Of a stretch of DNA of 64,000 nt, positions 19,456 to 29,337 are shown one piece after another. Position numbers and translations under genes: made by a program. Under the pieces are notes generated by a model. The model was not told where the DNA came from and made no database searches. It saw only the letters and a list, made by a program, of their open reading frames with translations. Origin of the DNA: Cellulosimicrobium cellulans (GTDB lineage: Bacteria > Actinomycetota > Actinomycetes > Actinomycetales > Cellulomonadaceae); assembly GCF_007679345.1 (NCBI RefSeq), contig NZ_VEGH01000005.1, positions 242,439 through 306,438 of the forward strand, in the 5' to 3' direction. Each line of letters starts with the position of its first letter. Positions within the stretch are counted from its first letter, which is position 1.

Positions 19456-20588
19456 CAGCCCAGCTCCTCCGGCGTGTAGTAGCCGCCGTCCACGAGGACC
19501 TGGCGGTAGTTCTCCTCCGTGACCACCTGCGGCGACAGCAGGTACGACGGGACGACCTTCACGCCGTTGTCGTACGAGGCGTTGTCGTTGGTCTCGGGCT
19601 CGGCGCCGTCCAGCAGCGCGCGCACCATCGAGACGGCGACCTCCGCGAGCTGGCGGGTGTCCTTGTAGACCGTGCCGTACTGCTCGCCCGCCGCGATCGA
19701 CTTGGCGGAGGCCAGCTCGGCGTCCTGGCCGGTCACGACCGGCAGCGGCTGGTCGGCCGAGCCGTAGCCGATGCCCTTGACGGCGTCCAGGACCGCGATG
19801 GAGATGCCGTCGTACGGGGACAGCACGCCGTCCAGGCGCCGGTCCGCGTACCGCGGGAGCAGGGTCTGCATCCGCGCGGTGGCGTTCTTCGGGTCCCACG
19901 CGGCGGTGGCGATCGTCTCGAAGTCGGTCTCGCCCGACGGGACGACCAGCACCCCCGAGTCGAGGTACGGCTGCAGCACCTGCATGGCGCCGGCGTAGAA
20001 CACGCTCGCGTTGTTGTCGTCGGTCGACCCGGCGAACAGCTCCACGTTGTAGGGGCCGGACGCGCCGGTGGCCTCGCCGCCCGCGTCCAGCACGCCGAGG
20101 CCCTGCAGCAGCTGCGTGGCCTGCAGGACGCCGACCCGGGCGTTGTCGAAGGTGGCGTAGTAGGCGACGTCGGGCGACTCGCGGATCAGCCGGTCGTACG
20201 CGATCACCGGGATCCCGGCATCGGCGGCGTCACCGAGGACGTCCTTGAGCGCGACGCCGTCGATGGACCCGATCACCAGCGCGTCGGCGCCGGCGGCGAT
20301 CATGTCCTCCAGCTGCTGCACCTGGGTGGGCACGTCGTTCTCGGCGTACTCCAGGTCGACGTCGTAGCCCAGCGCCTGCAGCTGGTCCTGCACGTTCTCG
20401 CCGTCGGCGATCCACCGCTCGGAGGTCGTCGTGGGCATCGCCACGCCGACCAGCGGCCGGCCGCCGTCGTCCGCGCCGCCGCCCGCTCCGGGGTCCGCGG
20501 ACCCGCAGCCCGCGACCGTCACCACCGCTGCCACGGCGAGGGACGCGGCGAGCGCATTCCCCGCACGGTGGCGCTTCCCGTGCCTCAT
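19455..20588 (-). CDS. ChvE/xylose-type sugar-binding lipoprotein
   Basis: The 377-residue protein is a periplasmic-binding-protein type I fold of the ChvE/XylF kind. It has a lipoprotein signal peptide with lipobox VAGC, so C28 would be lipidated and hold it on the outer membrane face. Typical segments are [49 protein letters not shown] and VVTGQDAEL. No ABC permease or ATPase gene accompanies it. It is followed, with a one-base overlap, by a chemoreceptor gene. This points to a sensory role in sugar chemotaxis, although it could also serve a transporter encoded elsewhere. The candidate ligands are aldoses such as xylose, arabinose, glucose or galactose. Confidence 0.9.
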   Translation of the reverse strand: MRHGKRHRAGNALAASLAVAAVVTVAGCGSADPGAGGGADDGGRPLVGVAMPTTTSERWIADGENVQDQLQALGYDVDLEYAENDVPTQVQQLEDMIAAGADALVIGSIDGVALKDVLGDAADAGIPVIAYDRLIRESPDVAYYATFDNARVGVLQATQLLQGLGVLDAGGEATGASGPYNVELFAGSTDDNNASVFYAGAMQVLQPYLDSGVLVVPSGETDFETIATAAWDPKNATARMQTLLPRYADRRLDGVLSPYDGISIAVLDAVKGIGYGSADQPLPVVTGQDAELASAKSIAAGEQYGTVYKDTRQLAEVAVSMVRALLDGAEPETNDNASYDNGVKVVPSYLLSPQVVTEENYRQVLVDGGYYTPEELG

Positions 20589-20645
20589 CTCGACTCCCTC
20601 GTCCGATCCGGCGCGCGGCGCTCCCTGCCGCGGCCGTGCCCCCTG

Positions 20646-20672
20646 GATCGACCGGGATCACCCGGTTGTGAG
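20646..20672 (-). promoter_or_regulatory. Sigma-28-type promoter of sugar-binding/receptor pair
   Basis: CTCAC (20672-20668), 16 bases, TCGATC (20651-20646), 57 bases before the ATG. The presence of a motility promoter here supports a sensory rather than nutritional role for the binding protein. Confidence 0.72.
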
Positions 20673-20704
20673 CGCTCCCGCGGGGAAACGGCGGGTGAAC
20701 ACGG

Positions 20705-20739
20705 CGAGGCCGCCCGGGTGCGGGACCCGGGCGGCCTCG
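20705..20739 (-). terminator. Hairpin after second receptor gene
   Basis: A 15-base perfect inverted repeat (CGAGGCCGCCCGGGT and its complement, 5-base loop) begins 18 bases after the stop at 20758. It has no T-tract. Confidence 0.75.
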
Positions 20740-20757
20740 TGCGGACGGCGGCGGGCG

Positions 20758-22362
20758 TCAGTAGGTGAAGCGGGCCACCCGGCCGCGCAGGTCCTCGGAC
20801 ATGCGCGCGAGCTCGCCGATCGAGTCGCCCATCTGGCCGAGCGTCTGCGAGGACGTCGCCGTCGCCGACGCGACGCCGGTGATGTTCGTGGCGATCTCGC
20901 CGGACCCGGTCGCGGCCTCCGCCACCGAGCGGGACATCTCCGTGGTCGTCGCGGTCTGCTCCTCGACGGCCGAGGCGATGGTGAGCTGGTAGTCGTTGAT
21001 GCTCGCGATGATGTGCGAGATCTCGCCGATCGCGGTCACCGCGGCGCCGGTGTCGGCCTGGATGGCCTCGACCCGGCGGACGATGTCCTCGGTCGCCTTG
21101 GCCGTCTCCTGGGCCAGCTCCTTGACCTCGCCGGCGACGACGGCGAAGCCCTTGCCGGCCTCCCCGGCGCGGGCCGCCTCGATCGTGGCGTTCAGCGCCA
21201 GCAGGTTGGTCTGCTCGGCGATGCTGGTGATGGCCTTGACGACGTTGCCGATCTCCTGGCTGGACTCGCCGAGCCGGGTGACCTGGTCGTTCGTGGCGGC
21301 GGCGACGTCGGTGGCCTGGCCCGCGACCTTCGCCGCCTGGGACGCGTTCTGGGCGATCTCGCGGATGGAGGCCCCCATCTCCTCCGCGCCGGCCGCCACC
21401 GTCTGCACGTTGCGGGACACCTGCTCGGCCGCGGCCGCGACCACGCCGGCCTGGGCCGAGGTCTCGTCGGAGCCGGCGACCACCTGGTGCGACGCCACGG
21501 ACAGCTCCTCGGCGGCCGCGGCCACCGTCTGGGCCGTCTCGACCACGCCGGACACCAGGCCCCGCAGGCTGGTCTGCGTGCGCTCGAGGTCGACCGCGAG
21601 GGTGCCGATCTCGTCGCGCCCGTCGACGCCGGACGGCACGGTGAGGTCGCCGTCGCCGGCCGCGGCGAGCGCGGAGGACACGCCGCCGATCCGCCGGACG
21701 ATGCCGCGCGCGACCACGAACGCCAGGGCGGACGCGGCCAGCGCGCCGACGAGCGCGACCAGCACCGTGATCCACACCGACCGGGCCCCCAGGGCGTCCG
21801 TCTCCTTCGCGAGCGCCTCGGCCTGGTCCCCCTGCGAGGTGGTCTCGACCTGCATCGCGTCCATCACCGCGGTGGTCAGCGGGCGCACGGTGTCGTTGAA
21901 GTACGTGCCGAACTCCTCGGTGTCCCCCGCGTCGGCCATCGGGAACAGCGTGTCCTCGGCCGCCGCGTAGTAGTCGTCCAGCGCCGCGACCATCGTGTCG
22001 ACGTCGTCCTGGCTGACCGCGTTGGCCCGGTACTCCTCGATCTGCGCGGCCAGGTCGCCCTGGCGCTCCGTGAGCTCGTCCGCGAGCGTGGCACGGGTCT
22101 CGGCGTCCGCGATGCCGTACTGGATGACGCGGGCGCGGTCGCCCTGGAACGAGCGCTGGATCTCGGTGAGCTGCTGCAGCGGCGTCACGTTGCCGGAGTA
22201 CATCTCGGCGGCGTCCGCGCGCAGGGTCCGCAGGGAGCCGATCGCGACGGCGGTCACGACCGCGGTCATCGCCACCATCACGAGCACCGCGGTGAGGATC
22301 TTGACCAGCACCGGACGGTCGGCCCAGAGCCGCCGCGGGGAGCCGTCGTGCTGCACGCTCAT
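20758..22362 (-). CDS. Methyl-accepting chemotaxis protein
   Basis: A 534-residue receptor with membrane segments at about 19-44 and 195-218, a four-helix-bundle-type extracellular sensor (residues 45-193), HAMP and a signalling domain almost identical to those of its neighbours. The sensor has STPLQQL-like features of 4HB receptors ([22 protein letters not shown]). It ends VARFTY. The ATG at 22362 is chosen because AAGGA lies nine bases before it. It has its own promoter and terminator. Ligand unknown. Confidence 0.93.
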   Translation of the reverse strand: MSVQHDGSPRRLWADRPVLVKILTAVLVMVAMTAVVTAVAIGSLRTLRADAAEMYSGNVTPLQQLTEIQRSFQGDRARVIQYGIADAETRATLADELTERQGDLAAQIEEYRANAVSQDDVDTMVAALDDYYAAAEDTLFPMADAGDTEEFGTYFNDTVRPLTTAVMDAMQVETTSQGDQAEALAKETDALGARSVWITVLVALVGALAASALAFVVARGIVRRIGGVSSALAAAGDGDLTVPSGVDGRDEIGTLAVDLERTQTSLRGLVSGVVETAQTVAAAAEELSVASHQVVAGSDETSAQAGVVAAAAEQVSRNVQTVAAGAEEMGASIREIAQNASQAAKVAGQATDVAAATNDQVTRLGESSQEIGNVVKAITSIAEQTNLLALNATIEAARAGEAGKGFAVVAGEVKELAQETAKATEDIVRRVEAIQADTGAAVTAIGEISHIIASINDYQLTIASAVEEQTATTTEMSRSVAEAATGSGEIATNITGVASATATSSQTLGQMGDSIGELARMSEDLRGRVARFTY

Positions 22363-22399
22363 CTGTCGTTCCTTCGTCGAGGGGGACCTACGTCCTCCC

Positions 22400-22426
22400 C
22401 ATCGGCCGCCGGCGCGGGACCGCGAG
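22400..22426 (-). promoter_or_regulatory. Sigma-28-type promoter of second receptor
   Basis: CTCGC (22426-22422), 16 bases, CCGATG (22405-22400), 37 bases before the ATG. The -35 departs from CTCA at one base, so it may be weaker. Confidence 0.62.
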
Positions 22427-22520
22427 CGGTTCCGCGCCGGCCGGCGGGTGGAATCGGCGCCCGCCCGCCGCCCGCGCCCGGCCGCCCGCGCCCGGCCGCC
22501 CGCGCGTCGAGGGGGCAACC

Positions 22521-22563
22521 GACACGTCGAGCGAGCATCCGGCGGATGCTCGCTCGACGTGTC
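22521..22563 (-). terminator. 20-base-pair perfect hairpin after third receptor gene
   Basis: GACACGTCGAGCGAGCATCC at 22521-22540 is followed by a 3-base loop and its exact complement at 22544-22563. It starts 64 bases after the stop at 22628. This is the longest and tightest hairpin in the window. A partial third repeat, GCTCGCTCG, follows at 22568. Confidence 0.8.
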
Positions 22564-22627
22564 GACTGCTCGCTCGGCGCGGTGGCCGGGCGCGGTGGCG
22601 GGGCGCGGGTGGGCGCCGCGGCCGGGG

Positions 22628-24358
22628 TCAGTAGCGGAAGCCCGCCACCCGGGCGCGCAGGTCCTCGGACATCCGGGCGAGCTCGCCGATCGCGCCGCCC
22701 ATCTGGTTCAGCGTCTGCGAGGACTCCGCGGCCGCCGCGGCGACCCCGGTGATGTTCGTGGCGATCTCCCCCGAGCCGGTGGCCGCCTCGGCGACGGACC
22801 GGGACATCTCGTTGGTGGTCGCCGTCTGCTCCTCGACCGCGCTGGCGATCGTCAGCTGGTAGTCGTTGATCGACGCGATGATCGAGGAGATCTCGCTGAT
22901 CGCCGCCACGGCCCCGGTCGTGTCGCCCTGGATGGCCTCGACGCGGCGCGCGATGTCCTCGGTCGCCTTGGCGGTCTCCTGGGCGAGCTCCTTGACCTCG
23001 CCGGCCACGACCGCGAAGCCCTTGCCGGCCTCCCCGGCCCGCGCCGCCTCGATCGTCGCGTTCAGGGCCAGCAGGTTCGTCTGCTCGGCGATGCTGGTGA
23101 TGACCTTGACGACGTTGCCGATCTCCTGGCTGGAGACGCCGAGGCGGGCGACCTGGTCGTTGGTCGACTGGGCGACGTCCGTGGCCTGGCCCGCGATCTT
23201 CGCGGCCTGCGTGGAGTTCTGGGCGATCTCGCGGATGCTGGCGCCCATCTGCTCGGCGCCCGCGGCGACGGTCTGCACGTTGCGGGACACCTGCTCCGCC
23301 GCGGCGGCGACGACGCCCGCCTGCGCGGAGGTCTCGTCCGAGCCGGCCACGACCTGGTGGGACGCGGCGGACAGCTCCTCGGCCGCCGCGGCGACCGTCT
23401 GGGCGGTCTCGACCACGCCCGACACCGTGGCGCGCAGGTTCTCCTGCGCGCGGGTCACGGCCCGGGCCATCTGGCCGAGCTCGTCCGCGGAGTCGACGGC
23501 CGGGACGACCGTCAGGTCCCCCTCGGCCATCGCCTCGACCGCGCGCTGCACCTCGGTCACCTGGCGCCGGATCACCTGGGCGATCACCAGGCCGACGCAG
23601 GCGACCAGCAGCACGCCGAGGGAGAGCACGATCACCAGCACCCGGGCGCCGGAGTCCGCCTCCATCGCGGCACTGTCGGCGGTCTGCCGCAGGAAGTCGT
23701 CCGCGCTCTTCTCGGCGGCGTCGAGGCCGGCGATCATCGCGTCGACCGCGGCCCGGGCCTCGCCCTCGTTGACGGCGTCGAACGCGACGTCGTCGCCGGC
23801 GAAGGCCGCTGGCACCAGCTGCTCGTCCCGGATCTGCCGGTACTGCGCCCACGCGGCCTGGAAGTCGGCCCAGCCCGGCACCTCGATGCCGCCGAGGCCC
23901 TCCTCGAACGCGTCTGCCGCGGCCTGCAGGTCCGCGTCCGTCGCGGCGATCTCGTCCAGGGCCTCCTGCTGGTCGGCCTCGGTCGTCGACTCGCCCGCGC
24001 CCGCCTCGGCGATGACCATGCGCGCCTTGATCTCCTCCTGGTGCACCACGGCCAGCGGCGCGATGACGTCGGAGGCCACGCCCTGCACGGTGCCGGTGTC
24101 GTCCGCGAGGGAGCTCATGCGCACGGAGGCGAAGGTGCCGGTGCCGGCGACCACCGCGACCACGAGGGCCAGCAGCAGCAGGATCTTGGTGCGGACGCCG
24201 CGGTCGACGAACAGCGCCGTCGCACGGTTGCCGCCGGTCGCGCGGGGGGTGGGCGTGCCGGGGGTGCGCGCGGGCGCGGACCCGCCCGGGCCGCGCGGCG
24301 TGGGCACGCGGTCGAGGACGGCCGTGCGCGGCTGCCTCGACGTCGTGGTGACGCTCAT
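22628..24358 (-). CDS. Methyl-accepting chemotaxis protein
   Basis: A 576-residue receptor with a Pro/Thr-rich cytoplasmic start of about 55 residues, longer than in the others. Membrane segments lie at about 57-78 and 240-262 around a helical sensor that contains a typical 4HB opening ([24 protein letters not shown]). HAMP and the signalling domain follow; it ends VAGFRY. The start is supported by GAGGA seven bases upstream. It has its own promoter and is followed by a 20-base-pair hairpin. Ligand unknown. Confidence 0.93.
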   Translation of the reverse strand: MSVTTTSRQPRTAVLDRVPTPRGPGGSAPARTPGTPTPRATGGNRATALFVDRGVRTKILLLLALVVAVVAGTGTFASVRMSSLADDTGTVQGVASDVIAPLAVVHQEEIKARMVIAEAGAGESTTEADQQEALDEIAATDADLQAAADAFEEGLGGIEVPGWADFQAAWAQYRQIRDEQLVPAAFAGDDVAFDAVNEGEARAAVDAMIAGLDAAEKSADDFLRQTADSAAMEADSGARVLVIVLSLGVLLVACVGLVIAQVIRRQVTEVQRAVEAMAEGDLTVVPAVDSADELGQMARAVTRAQENLRATVSGVVETAQTVAAAAEELSAASHQVVAGSDETSAQAGVVAAAAEQVSRNVQTVAAGAEQMGASIREIAQNSTQAAKIAGQATDVAQSTNDQVARLGVSSQEIGNVVKVITSIAEQTNLLALNATIEAARAGEAGKGFAVVAGEVKELAQETAKATEDIARRVEAIQGDTTGAVAAISEISSIIASINDYQLTIASAVEEQTATTNEMSRSVAEAATGSGEIATNITGVAAAAAESSQTLNQMGGAIGELARMSEDLRARVAGFRY

Positions 24359-24400
24359 GGTGGGTCCTCGTTCCTCGGTGTCGTCCCCTGCTGGGCATCT

Positions 24401-24427
24401 GATCGACCGGGCGGGCAGCCGCGTGAG
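24401..24427 (-). promoter_or_regulatory. Sigma-28-type promoter of third receptor
   Basis: CTCAC (24427-24423), 16 bases, TCGATC (24406-24401), 42 bases before the ATG. Confidence 0.7.
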
Positions 24428-24459
24428 CCGGTGCCGGGGTGAACCGGCGGTGAACGACG

Positions 24460-24500
24460 ACCGGCCGCGGCGCCCCCTCGTCGGGGTCGCCGCGGCCGGT
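24460..24500 (-). terminator. Hairpin after fourth receptor gene
   Basis: A 13-base perfect inverted repeat (ACCGGCCGCGGCG / CGCCGCGGCCGGT) begins 15 bases after the stop at 24516, and an inner CCCC/GGGG pair shortens the loop. Confidence 0.75.
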
Positions 24501-24515
24501 GCGCGCGGGACGTGC

Positions 24516-26117
24516 TCAGTAGGTGAAGCGGGCCACGCGTCCGCGCAGGTCCTCGGACAGCCGGGCCAGCTCGCCGATCGCGGAGCCCATCTGGTTCAGG
24601 GTCTGGGAGGACTGGGTCGCGGCCGAGGCCACTCCGGTGATGTTCGTGGCGATCTCCCCCGACCCCGTCGCGGCCTCGGCCACCGACCGGGACATCTCCG
24701 TGGTCGTCGCGGTCTGCTCCTCCACCGCGCTCGCGATCGTCAGCTGGTAGTCGTTGATCGACGCGATGATGTGGCTGATCTCCCCGATCGCGCCCACCGC
24801 ACCACTGGTGTCCGCCTGGATCGCCTCCACCCGCCGCGCGATGTCCTCGGTCGCCTTCGCCGTCTCCTGCGCCAGCTCCTTGACCTCACCGGCCACCACC
24901 GCGAAGCCCTTGCCCGCCTCACCCGCGCGGGCCGCCTCGATCGTCGCGTTCAGCGCCAGCAGGTTCGTCTGCTCGGCGATGCTCGTGATGACCTTGACGA
25001 CGTTCCCGATCTCCTGGGACGACGTCCCCAGCCGCGCGACCTGCTCGTTCGTCACCGCCGCCGCGTCCGTCGCCTGACCCGCGACCTTCGCCGCCTGCGA
25101 GGCGTTCTGCGCGATCTCCCGGATCGAGGCCCCCATCTGCTCGGCACCCGCCGCCACCGTCTGCACGTTCCGCGACACCTGCTCCGCGGCCGCCGCCACC
25201 ACACCCGCCTGCGCCGAGGTCTCGTCCGACCCCGCCACCACCTGGGTGGACGCCGCCGACAGCTCCTCCGCCGCCGCCGCGACCGTCTGGGCGGTCTCGA
25301 CGACGCCGGACACCACGCCGCGCAGGCTGCCCTGGGCCGCCTGCAGGGAGCGCGCCATGTCGCCGAGCTCGTCGGCCGTGCGCACGTCGGCGCGGACCGT
25401 GAGGTCGCCCTCGGCCATCGCCTCGAGCGCGTGCCGCACCTGCCCGGCTCCCTGCGCGAGCCGCCGGGACGCGACGAAGCCGATGGCCAGCACGACCGCC
25501 AGGCCGGCGACCAGGAGCACGATCACCGTCACGATGGTGCGGGTCACCAGCGCGGACGCCGCGTCCGTGCTCTCGTCGGCGACTTCGGCCACCGACTGGT
25601 TCTCCAGGGCGATCGCGTCCGCCGCGATCGTCGTCTGCGGCAGGATCTGCGCGCGGTAGAACGCCGCCGCCCCCGCCACGTCGCCGTCGTCGGCCATCGG
25701 GAACAGCTCGTCCTGCGCCAGGCGGACCATCTCGTTCCAGCCCGAGTCGAAGTCGGACCACGCCTGGTCGTTCACGGCGAGGTCGTCGTACGCGGCCTGC
25801 TGCTCCTGGATCTTCGCGATGTACTCGTCCAGCTGGTCGCGCAGGTCGGCTCGCACGTCCGTCGACGCCGCCGGGTACTCGACCATCCGCGCACGCCCCG
25901 CCTGGAGCGCGCGCTGCAGGTCGCTCACCTGGCCGAGCTGGGCGACGTAGGCGCCCTCCTTCGCGACCTCGTCGCGCAGCTGGACCAGGCTGGTCGCGGC
26001 GGCGACCACGACGATCACGGCGACGAGCCCGGAGGCGGCGAGCAGGCCGAGCACCTTGCCGGCGATGGACAGCCGCAGCCCGCGGGCGCGGGACGGGGCG
26101 GTGACGGTTCGGGACAT
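24516..26117 (-). CDS. Methyl-accepting chemotaxis protein
   Basis: A 533-residue receptor with membrane segments at about 20-42 and 191-213, a helical extracellular sensor, HAMP and a signalling domain. Its last 290 residues differ from those of the second and third receptors at only a few positions, in DNA as well as in protein, while the sensor regions do not match. It ends VARFTY. It follows the cheA-cheW unit but has its own promoter, and the ATG has a TGGAG site. Ligand unknown. Confidence 0.93.
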   Translation of the reverse strand: MSRTVTAPSRARGLRLSIAGKVLGLLAASGLVAVIVVVAAATSLVQLRDEVAKEGAYVAQLGQVSDLQRALQAGRARMVEYPAASTDVRADLRDQLDEYIAKIQEQQAAYDDLAVNDQAWSDFDSGWNEMVRLAQDELFPMADDGDVAGAAAFYRAQILPQTTIAADAIALENQSVAEVADESTDAASALVTRTIVTVIVLLVAGLAVVLAIGFVASRRLAQGAGQVRHALEAMAEGDLTVRADVRTADELGDMARSLQAAQGSLRGVVSGVVETAQTVAAAAEELSAASTQVVAGSDETSAQAGVVAAAAEQVSRNVQTVAAGAEQMGASIREIAQNASQAAKVAGQATDAAAVTNEQVARLGTSSQEIGNVVKVITSIAEQTNLLALNATIEAARAGEAGKGFAVVAGEVKELAQETAKATEDIARRVEAIQADTSGAVGAIGEISHIIASINDYQLTIASAVEEQTATTTEMSRSVAEAATGSGEIATNITGVASAATQSSQTLNQMGSAIGELARLSEDLRGRVARFTY

Positions 26118-26196
26118 GGACGCTCCAGGCGCGTGCGAGGGCGACGCGACCCGCGCGGCTCAGCGCGGGCCGGACGTGTCGCCGGGACGCCCCTCC

Positions 26197-26223
26197 CATC
26201 GGCAGCGCGCTGACCTGCGTGAC
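26197..26223 (-). promoter_or_regulatory. Sigma-28-type promoter of fourth receptor
   Basis: GTCAC (26223-26219), 16 bases, CCGATG (26202-26197). The first base of the -35 differs from the consensus. It lies 79 bases before the ATG. Confidence 0.62.
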
Positions 26224-26265
26224 CGTCGGCGGCGGGTGAAGTGAAGCGCTTTGCGCAGGGACGAC

Positions 26266-26315
26266 GCGAGGGGCCCGTGCCGACGTCCCGGAGGAGGTCG
26301 GCGCGGGCCCCTCGC
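26266..26315 (-). terminator. Hairpin after cheW
   Basis: A 19-base stem with one G-T pair (GCGAGGGGCCCGTGCCGAC at 26266-26284, partner at 26297-26315, 12-base loop) begins 23 bases after the cheW stop and ends the cheA-cheW message. Confidence 0.78.
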
Positions 26316-26338
26316 GGGTGCTCCGTGCGCGCGGGGCG

Positions 26339-26755
26339 TCAGGCCGCGGTGGCCTGGTCCACGTCCAGGACCAGCAGCAGCCGGCCGTCGAGCTTGTGCG
26401 CGCCGAGGATCAGCGGCCGCAGCGCGGCGTCCAGCGTCTCCGGCGGGGCCTCGAACGTCTCGGGGCCGACCTCCATGACGTCGCCGATCTCGTCGACCAG
26501 CAGGCTGACGGGCTCGCCCGCCACCTGCACGACGACCATCATCGGCTCCGCGTCCTCGCCCAGCGGCTCCAGGCCGAGGCGGGGGCGCAGGTCGACCGTG
26601 AGCACGACCTGGCCGCGCAGGTTCACCAGGCCGGCGACCCCGGGCGGGGCCAGCGGCACGCGGGTGCGGACGTGCGAGCGCAGCGCCTCCTGCACCCGCG
26701 TGACGTCGACCCCGTACAGGCTGCCGCCGAGGTTGAAGGTGACGTACTGGCTCAT
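26339..26755 (-). CDS. cheW: Chemotaxis coupling protein
   Basis: CheW links receptors to the CheA kinase. The 138-residue protein is a single CheW/SH3-like domain with VTFNLGGSLYGVDVTRVQE at the start, the NLRGQVVLTVDLRPRLG core and VSLLVDEIGDVMEV. Its length is normal. It overlaps the cheA stop by ATGA, which fits the need for matched amounts of CheA and CheW. Confidence 0.95.
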   Translation of the reverse strand: MSQYVTFNLGGSLYGVDVTRVQEALRSHVRTRVPLAPPGVAGLVNLRGQVVLTVDLRPRLGLEPLGEDAEPMMVVVQVAGEPVSLLVDEIGDVMEVGPETFEAPPETLDAALRPLILGAHKLDGRLLLVLDVDQATAA

Positions 26756-29103
26756 CGGGTGGCTCCCACCAGCTCGGACCCGCCGACCTGCGTCGGGAGG
26801 TCGTCGTACGTGGAGCGGTGCTCGGGCCGCTCGTCGTAGAACGCCGCGTCGGCGGCGAGGATCGCGCGGCGCACGTCCAGCAGCTCGGTGACCTTCTCCC
26901 CCAGCACCGTGGAGCCGACCAGGCCGGCGTCCTCGATGTCGGAGTGCCGGGCCGAGTCGTCGTCGACGATGTCGACGATCTCCTTGACCACGAGGCCGAC
27001 GCTGCGGCCCGCGCGGCTGTAGACCACGAGCAGCAGCTCGGACGACTCCTCGGACCCGTAGGCGCCGAGGATCCGGTCGAGCCGGGCCAGCGGCAGGATC
27101 GTCCCGCGGTACTGCACGACCTCCCGGCCGCCGACGTACTCGACCTGGTCGGCCTGCACGTGCTCGAGGCGGGCGACCGACGCGAGCGGCATGGCGACCT
27201 GGCGGCCGCCGCCGATCCCGACGACCAGGACCTGCTGGGTGTCGCGGACCGCGTTGGCCGCGGCGTTGTCGTGCGCGTCGCGGGCGGCGACGTCGAGCTC
27301 GCCGGCCAGGGCGCGGCGGGCGATGGCCTGCACGTCCAGGATCAGCGCGACGTGCCCGTCGCCGAGGACGGTCGCGCCGGAGTACGCGCCGATCGCCTTG
27401 AGGCGGGCGGACAGCGGCTTGACCACGATCTCCTCGGTGTTCAGCACCCGGTCGACCAGCAGGCCGAACCGCTGCTGGTCCGACTGGACCACGGCGATGA
27501 CCGCGTTCTCGGGGCGCTCGCCGCCGACCTCCAGGACCTCCGAGAGCGACACCAGCGGCAGCAGCTCCCCGCGCAGCCGGTACACGGCCGCCTCGTGGAT
27601 GTGCTCGATGCCGGACTCCGAGCGCTGCGAGTCGAGCGCGACGAGCTCCAGCAGGTTCACCTGCGGGATCGCGTACAGGTCGCCCGAGCACTCCACCGTC
27701 AGCGCCGGCATGATCGCCAGCGTCAGCGGGATGCGCAGCCGCCACGTCGTGCCGCGGCCCACGACGGAGTCGACCTCGACCGCGCCGCCGATCGACTCGA
27801 TCTTGGTGCGGACGACGTCCATGCCGACGCCGCGGCCGGACACGTTCGACACGACCTCGGCCGTGGAGAACCCGGCGAGGAACAGCAGCTGCAGCAGGTC
27901 CGCCTGGCTCATCGCCGCGACCTGGTCGGCCGTGCGCAGGCCCTTCTGGACCGCCTTGGCGCCGATCTTCTCGGGGTCGATGCCCCGGCCGTCGTCGGAG
28001 ACCTCCACGACGACCTGGCCGGACGCGTGGTAGGCGCGCAGGGCCAGGACGCCCTTCGGTGCCTTGCCCGCGGCGATCCGGTCGGCGGAGGCCTCGATGC
28101 CGTGGTCGACCGCGTTGCGCACCAGGTGCGTCAGCGGGTCCTTCACGGCCTCCAGCAGGCTGCGGTCGAGCTCGGTGTCCCCGCCGGACAGCTCCAGCTG
28201 CACCTCGCGGTGGCAGGCCGCCGCGACGTCGCGGACCATGCGCGGCATCTTCGACCACAGGTGCTCGATGGGCTGCATGCGGGTCTTCATGACCCCCTCC
28301 TGCAGCTCGCCGGCGATGAGGTTGAGGCGCTGCGCGGAGCGGGCGAGGTCGACGTCGTCGGTGTCGCCCGCCAGCCGGCTGATCTGGTTGCGGGCGAGCA
28401 CCAGCTCGCCCACCTGGCGCATGAGGGCGTCGAGCAGGTCGACGTCCACGCGGATCGAGGCGTCGGCGGCGCCGGCGCGCAGCGAACCGAGCTCCTCGGC
28501 CGCGGCCGGGGCCGCCGCCGGGGCGGCGGGGGCCGGCGCGGCGGCGACGGCGGGCTCCGGCGCGACCGTCTCCACCGCGGGGGCCGGCGCGGGCGCCGGG
28601 ACCACCGCCGGTGCGGCAGGGGCCGCCACGGGGGCGGCCGCCACGGGCGCGGGGTCGGGCTCGACGGGCGCGGCGGCCGGCTCGGGCGCGGCCTCGGCGG
28701 CCGGCTCGGCGCCGGGCTCGATCGCCTGGATCGCCTCGATCGCGGCGATCACCGCGTCGATCTCGACCCCGCCCTCGCCGCCCTCGACCTCGATCGCGCG
28801 CAGGATCTCGCGGATCGTGTCGACCAGCCGCAGCAGCACGTCGGTGGTCGCCTGGTCCATCGACCGGCGGCCGTCGCGCAGCTCGACCAGCAGGTTCTCC
28901 CCCGCGTGGGCCACGCGCTCCAGGCGCGAGAACGCGAGGAAACCACTGGTTCCCTTGATCGTGTGGATCGTCCGGAACACGCTCGCGATGAGCGAGCGCG
29001 ACCCCGGTTCGCTCTCCAGGGCCACCAGGTCCTGGTCGAGCTGGTCGAGGTTCTCGTGGCTCTCCACGAGGAACTCGCGGACGATCTCGTCCATGTCCTC
29101 CAC
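26752..29103 (-). CDS. cheA: Chemotaxis histidine kinase with two CheW-like domains
   Basis: The 783-residue kinase has an N-terminal Hpt domain with the phosphorylated His at residue 47 (IHTIKG), an Ala/Pro/Glu-rich linker at about 128-205 in place of a clear P2 domain, a dimerisation domain, and an ATPase domain with HLVRNAVDHG near 334, VSDDGRGID, and FSTAEVVSNVSGRGVGMD. Two CheW-like domains follow: one from about 470 to 600, and a second, less conserved one from about 625 to 760. Most CheA proteins have one. The GTG start is supported by AGGAGG five bases upstream; the next ATG is too close to any site. cheA heads the cheA-cheW unit. Confidence 0.94.
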   Translation of the reverse strand: MEDMDEIVREFLVESHENLDQLDQDLVALESEPGSRSLIASVFRTIHTIKGTSGFLAFSRLERVAHAGENLLVELRDGRRSMDQATTDVLLRLVDTIREILRAIEVEGGEGGVEIDAVIAAIEAIQAIEPGAEPAAEAAPEPAAAPVEPDPAPVAAAPVAAPAAPAVVPAPAPAPAVETVAPEPAVAAAPAPAAPAAAPAAAEELGSLRAGAADASIRVDVDLLDALMRQVGELVLARNQISRLAGDTDDVDLARSAQRLNLIAGELQEGVMKTRMQPIEHLWSKMPRMVRDVAAACHREVQLELSGGDTELDRSLLEAVKDPLTHLVRNAVDHGIEASADRIAAGKAPKGVLALRAYHASGQVVVEVSDDGRGIDPEKIGAKAVQKGLRTADQVAAMSQADLLQLLFLAGFSTAEVVSNVSGRGVGMDVVRTKIESIGGAVEVDSVVGRGTTWRLRIPLTLAIMPALTVECSGDLYAIPQVNLLELVALDSQRSESGIEHIHEAAVYRLRGELLPLVSLSEVLEVGGERPENAVIAVVQSDQQRFGLLVDRVLNTEEIVVKPLSARLKAIGAYSGATVLGDGHVALILDVQAIARRALAGELDVAARDAHDNAAANAVRDTQQVLVVGIGGGRQVAMPLASVARLEHVQADQVEYVGGREVVQYRGTILPLARLDRILGAYGSEESSELLLVVYSRAGRSVGLVVKEIVDIVDDDSARHSDIEDAGLVGSTVLGEKVTELLDVRRAILAADAAFYDERPEHRSTYDDLPTQVGGSELVGATR

Positions 29104-29141
29104 TGCTGCCTCCTACCGGGTGCGGACCCGTCTGAGGTGAG

Positions 29142-29168
29142 GATCGGCGGGTCCGGGGGCGGCGTGAG
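29142..29168 (-). promoter_or_regulatory. Sigma-28-type promoter of cheA-cheW
   Basis: CTCAC (29168-29164), 16 bases, CCGATC (29147-29142), 38 bases before the cheA GTG. Confidence 0.75.
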
Positions 29169-29249
29169 GCTTTCTGCGGGCGACGGGGCCCCGACGCCGG
29201 GTGAAGGCGCGGCCGTCACCCGGACGGGTGGCCGCAGAAGGTCGAGACC

Positions 29250-29310
29250 CCGAGGTCGCACTTCCCGCGGGGTTCGCCCCGGTGGAACCCCGCACGACGT
29301 GCGATCTCGG
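29250..29310 (-). repeat. Dispersed palindromic element, copy 1 (terminator-like)
   Basis: A two-storey hairpin: an outer 12-base stem (29250-29261 with 29299-29310, one G-T pair), a 5x5 internal loop, an inner 9-base stem GCGGGGTTC / GAACCCCGC (29267-29275, 29285-29293) and a 9-base loop. It begins 27 bases after the csrA stop. Its sequence and layout match the element at 63525-63597, so this is a repeated family that probably ends transcripts. Confidence 0.72.
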
Positions 29311-29337
29311 CGCGGGAACGACCGGGGGGCGGGGGCG

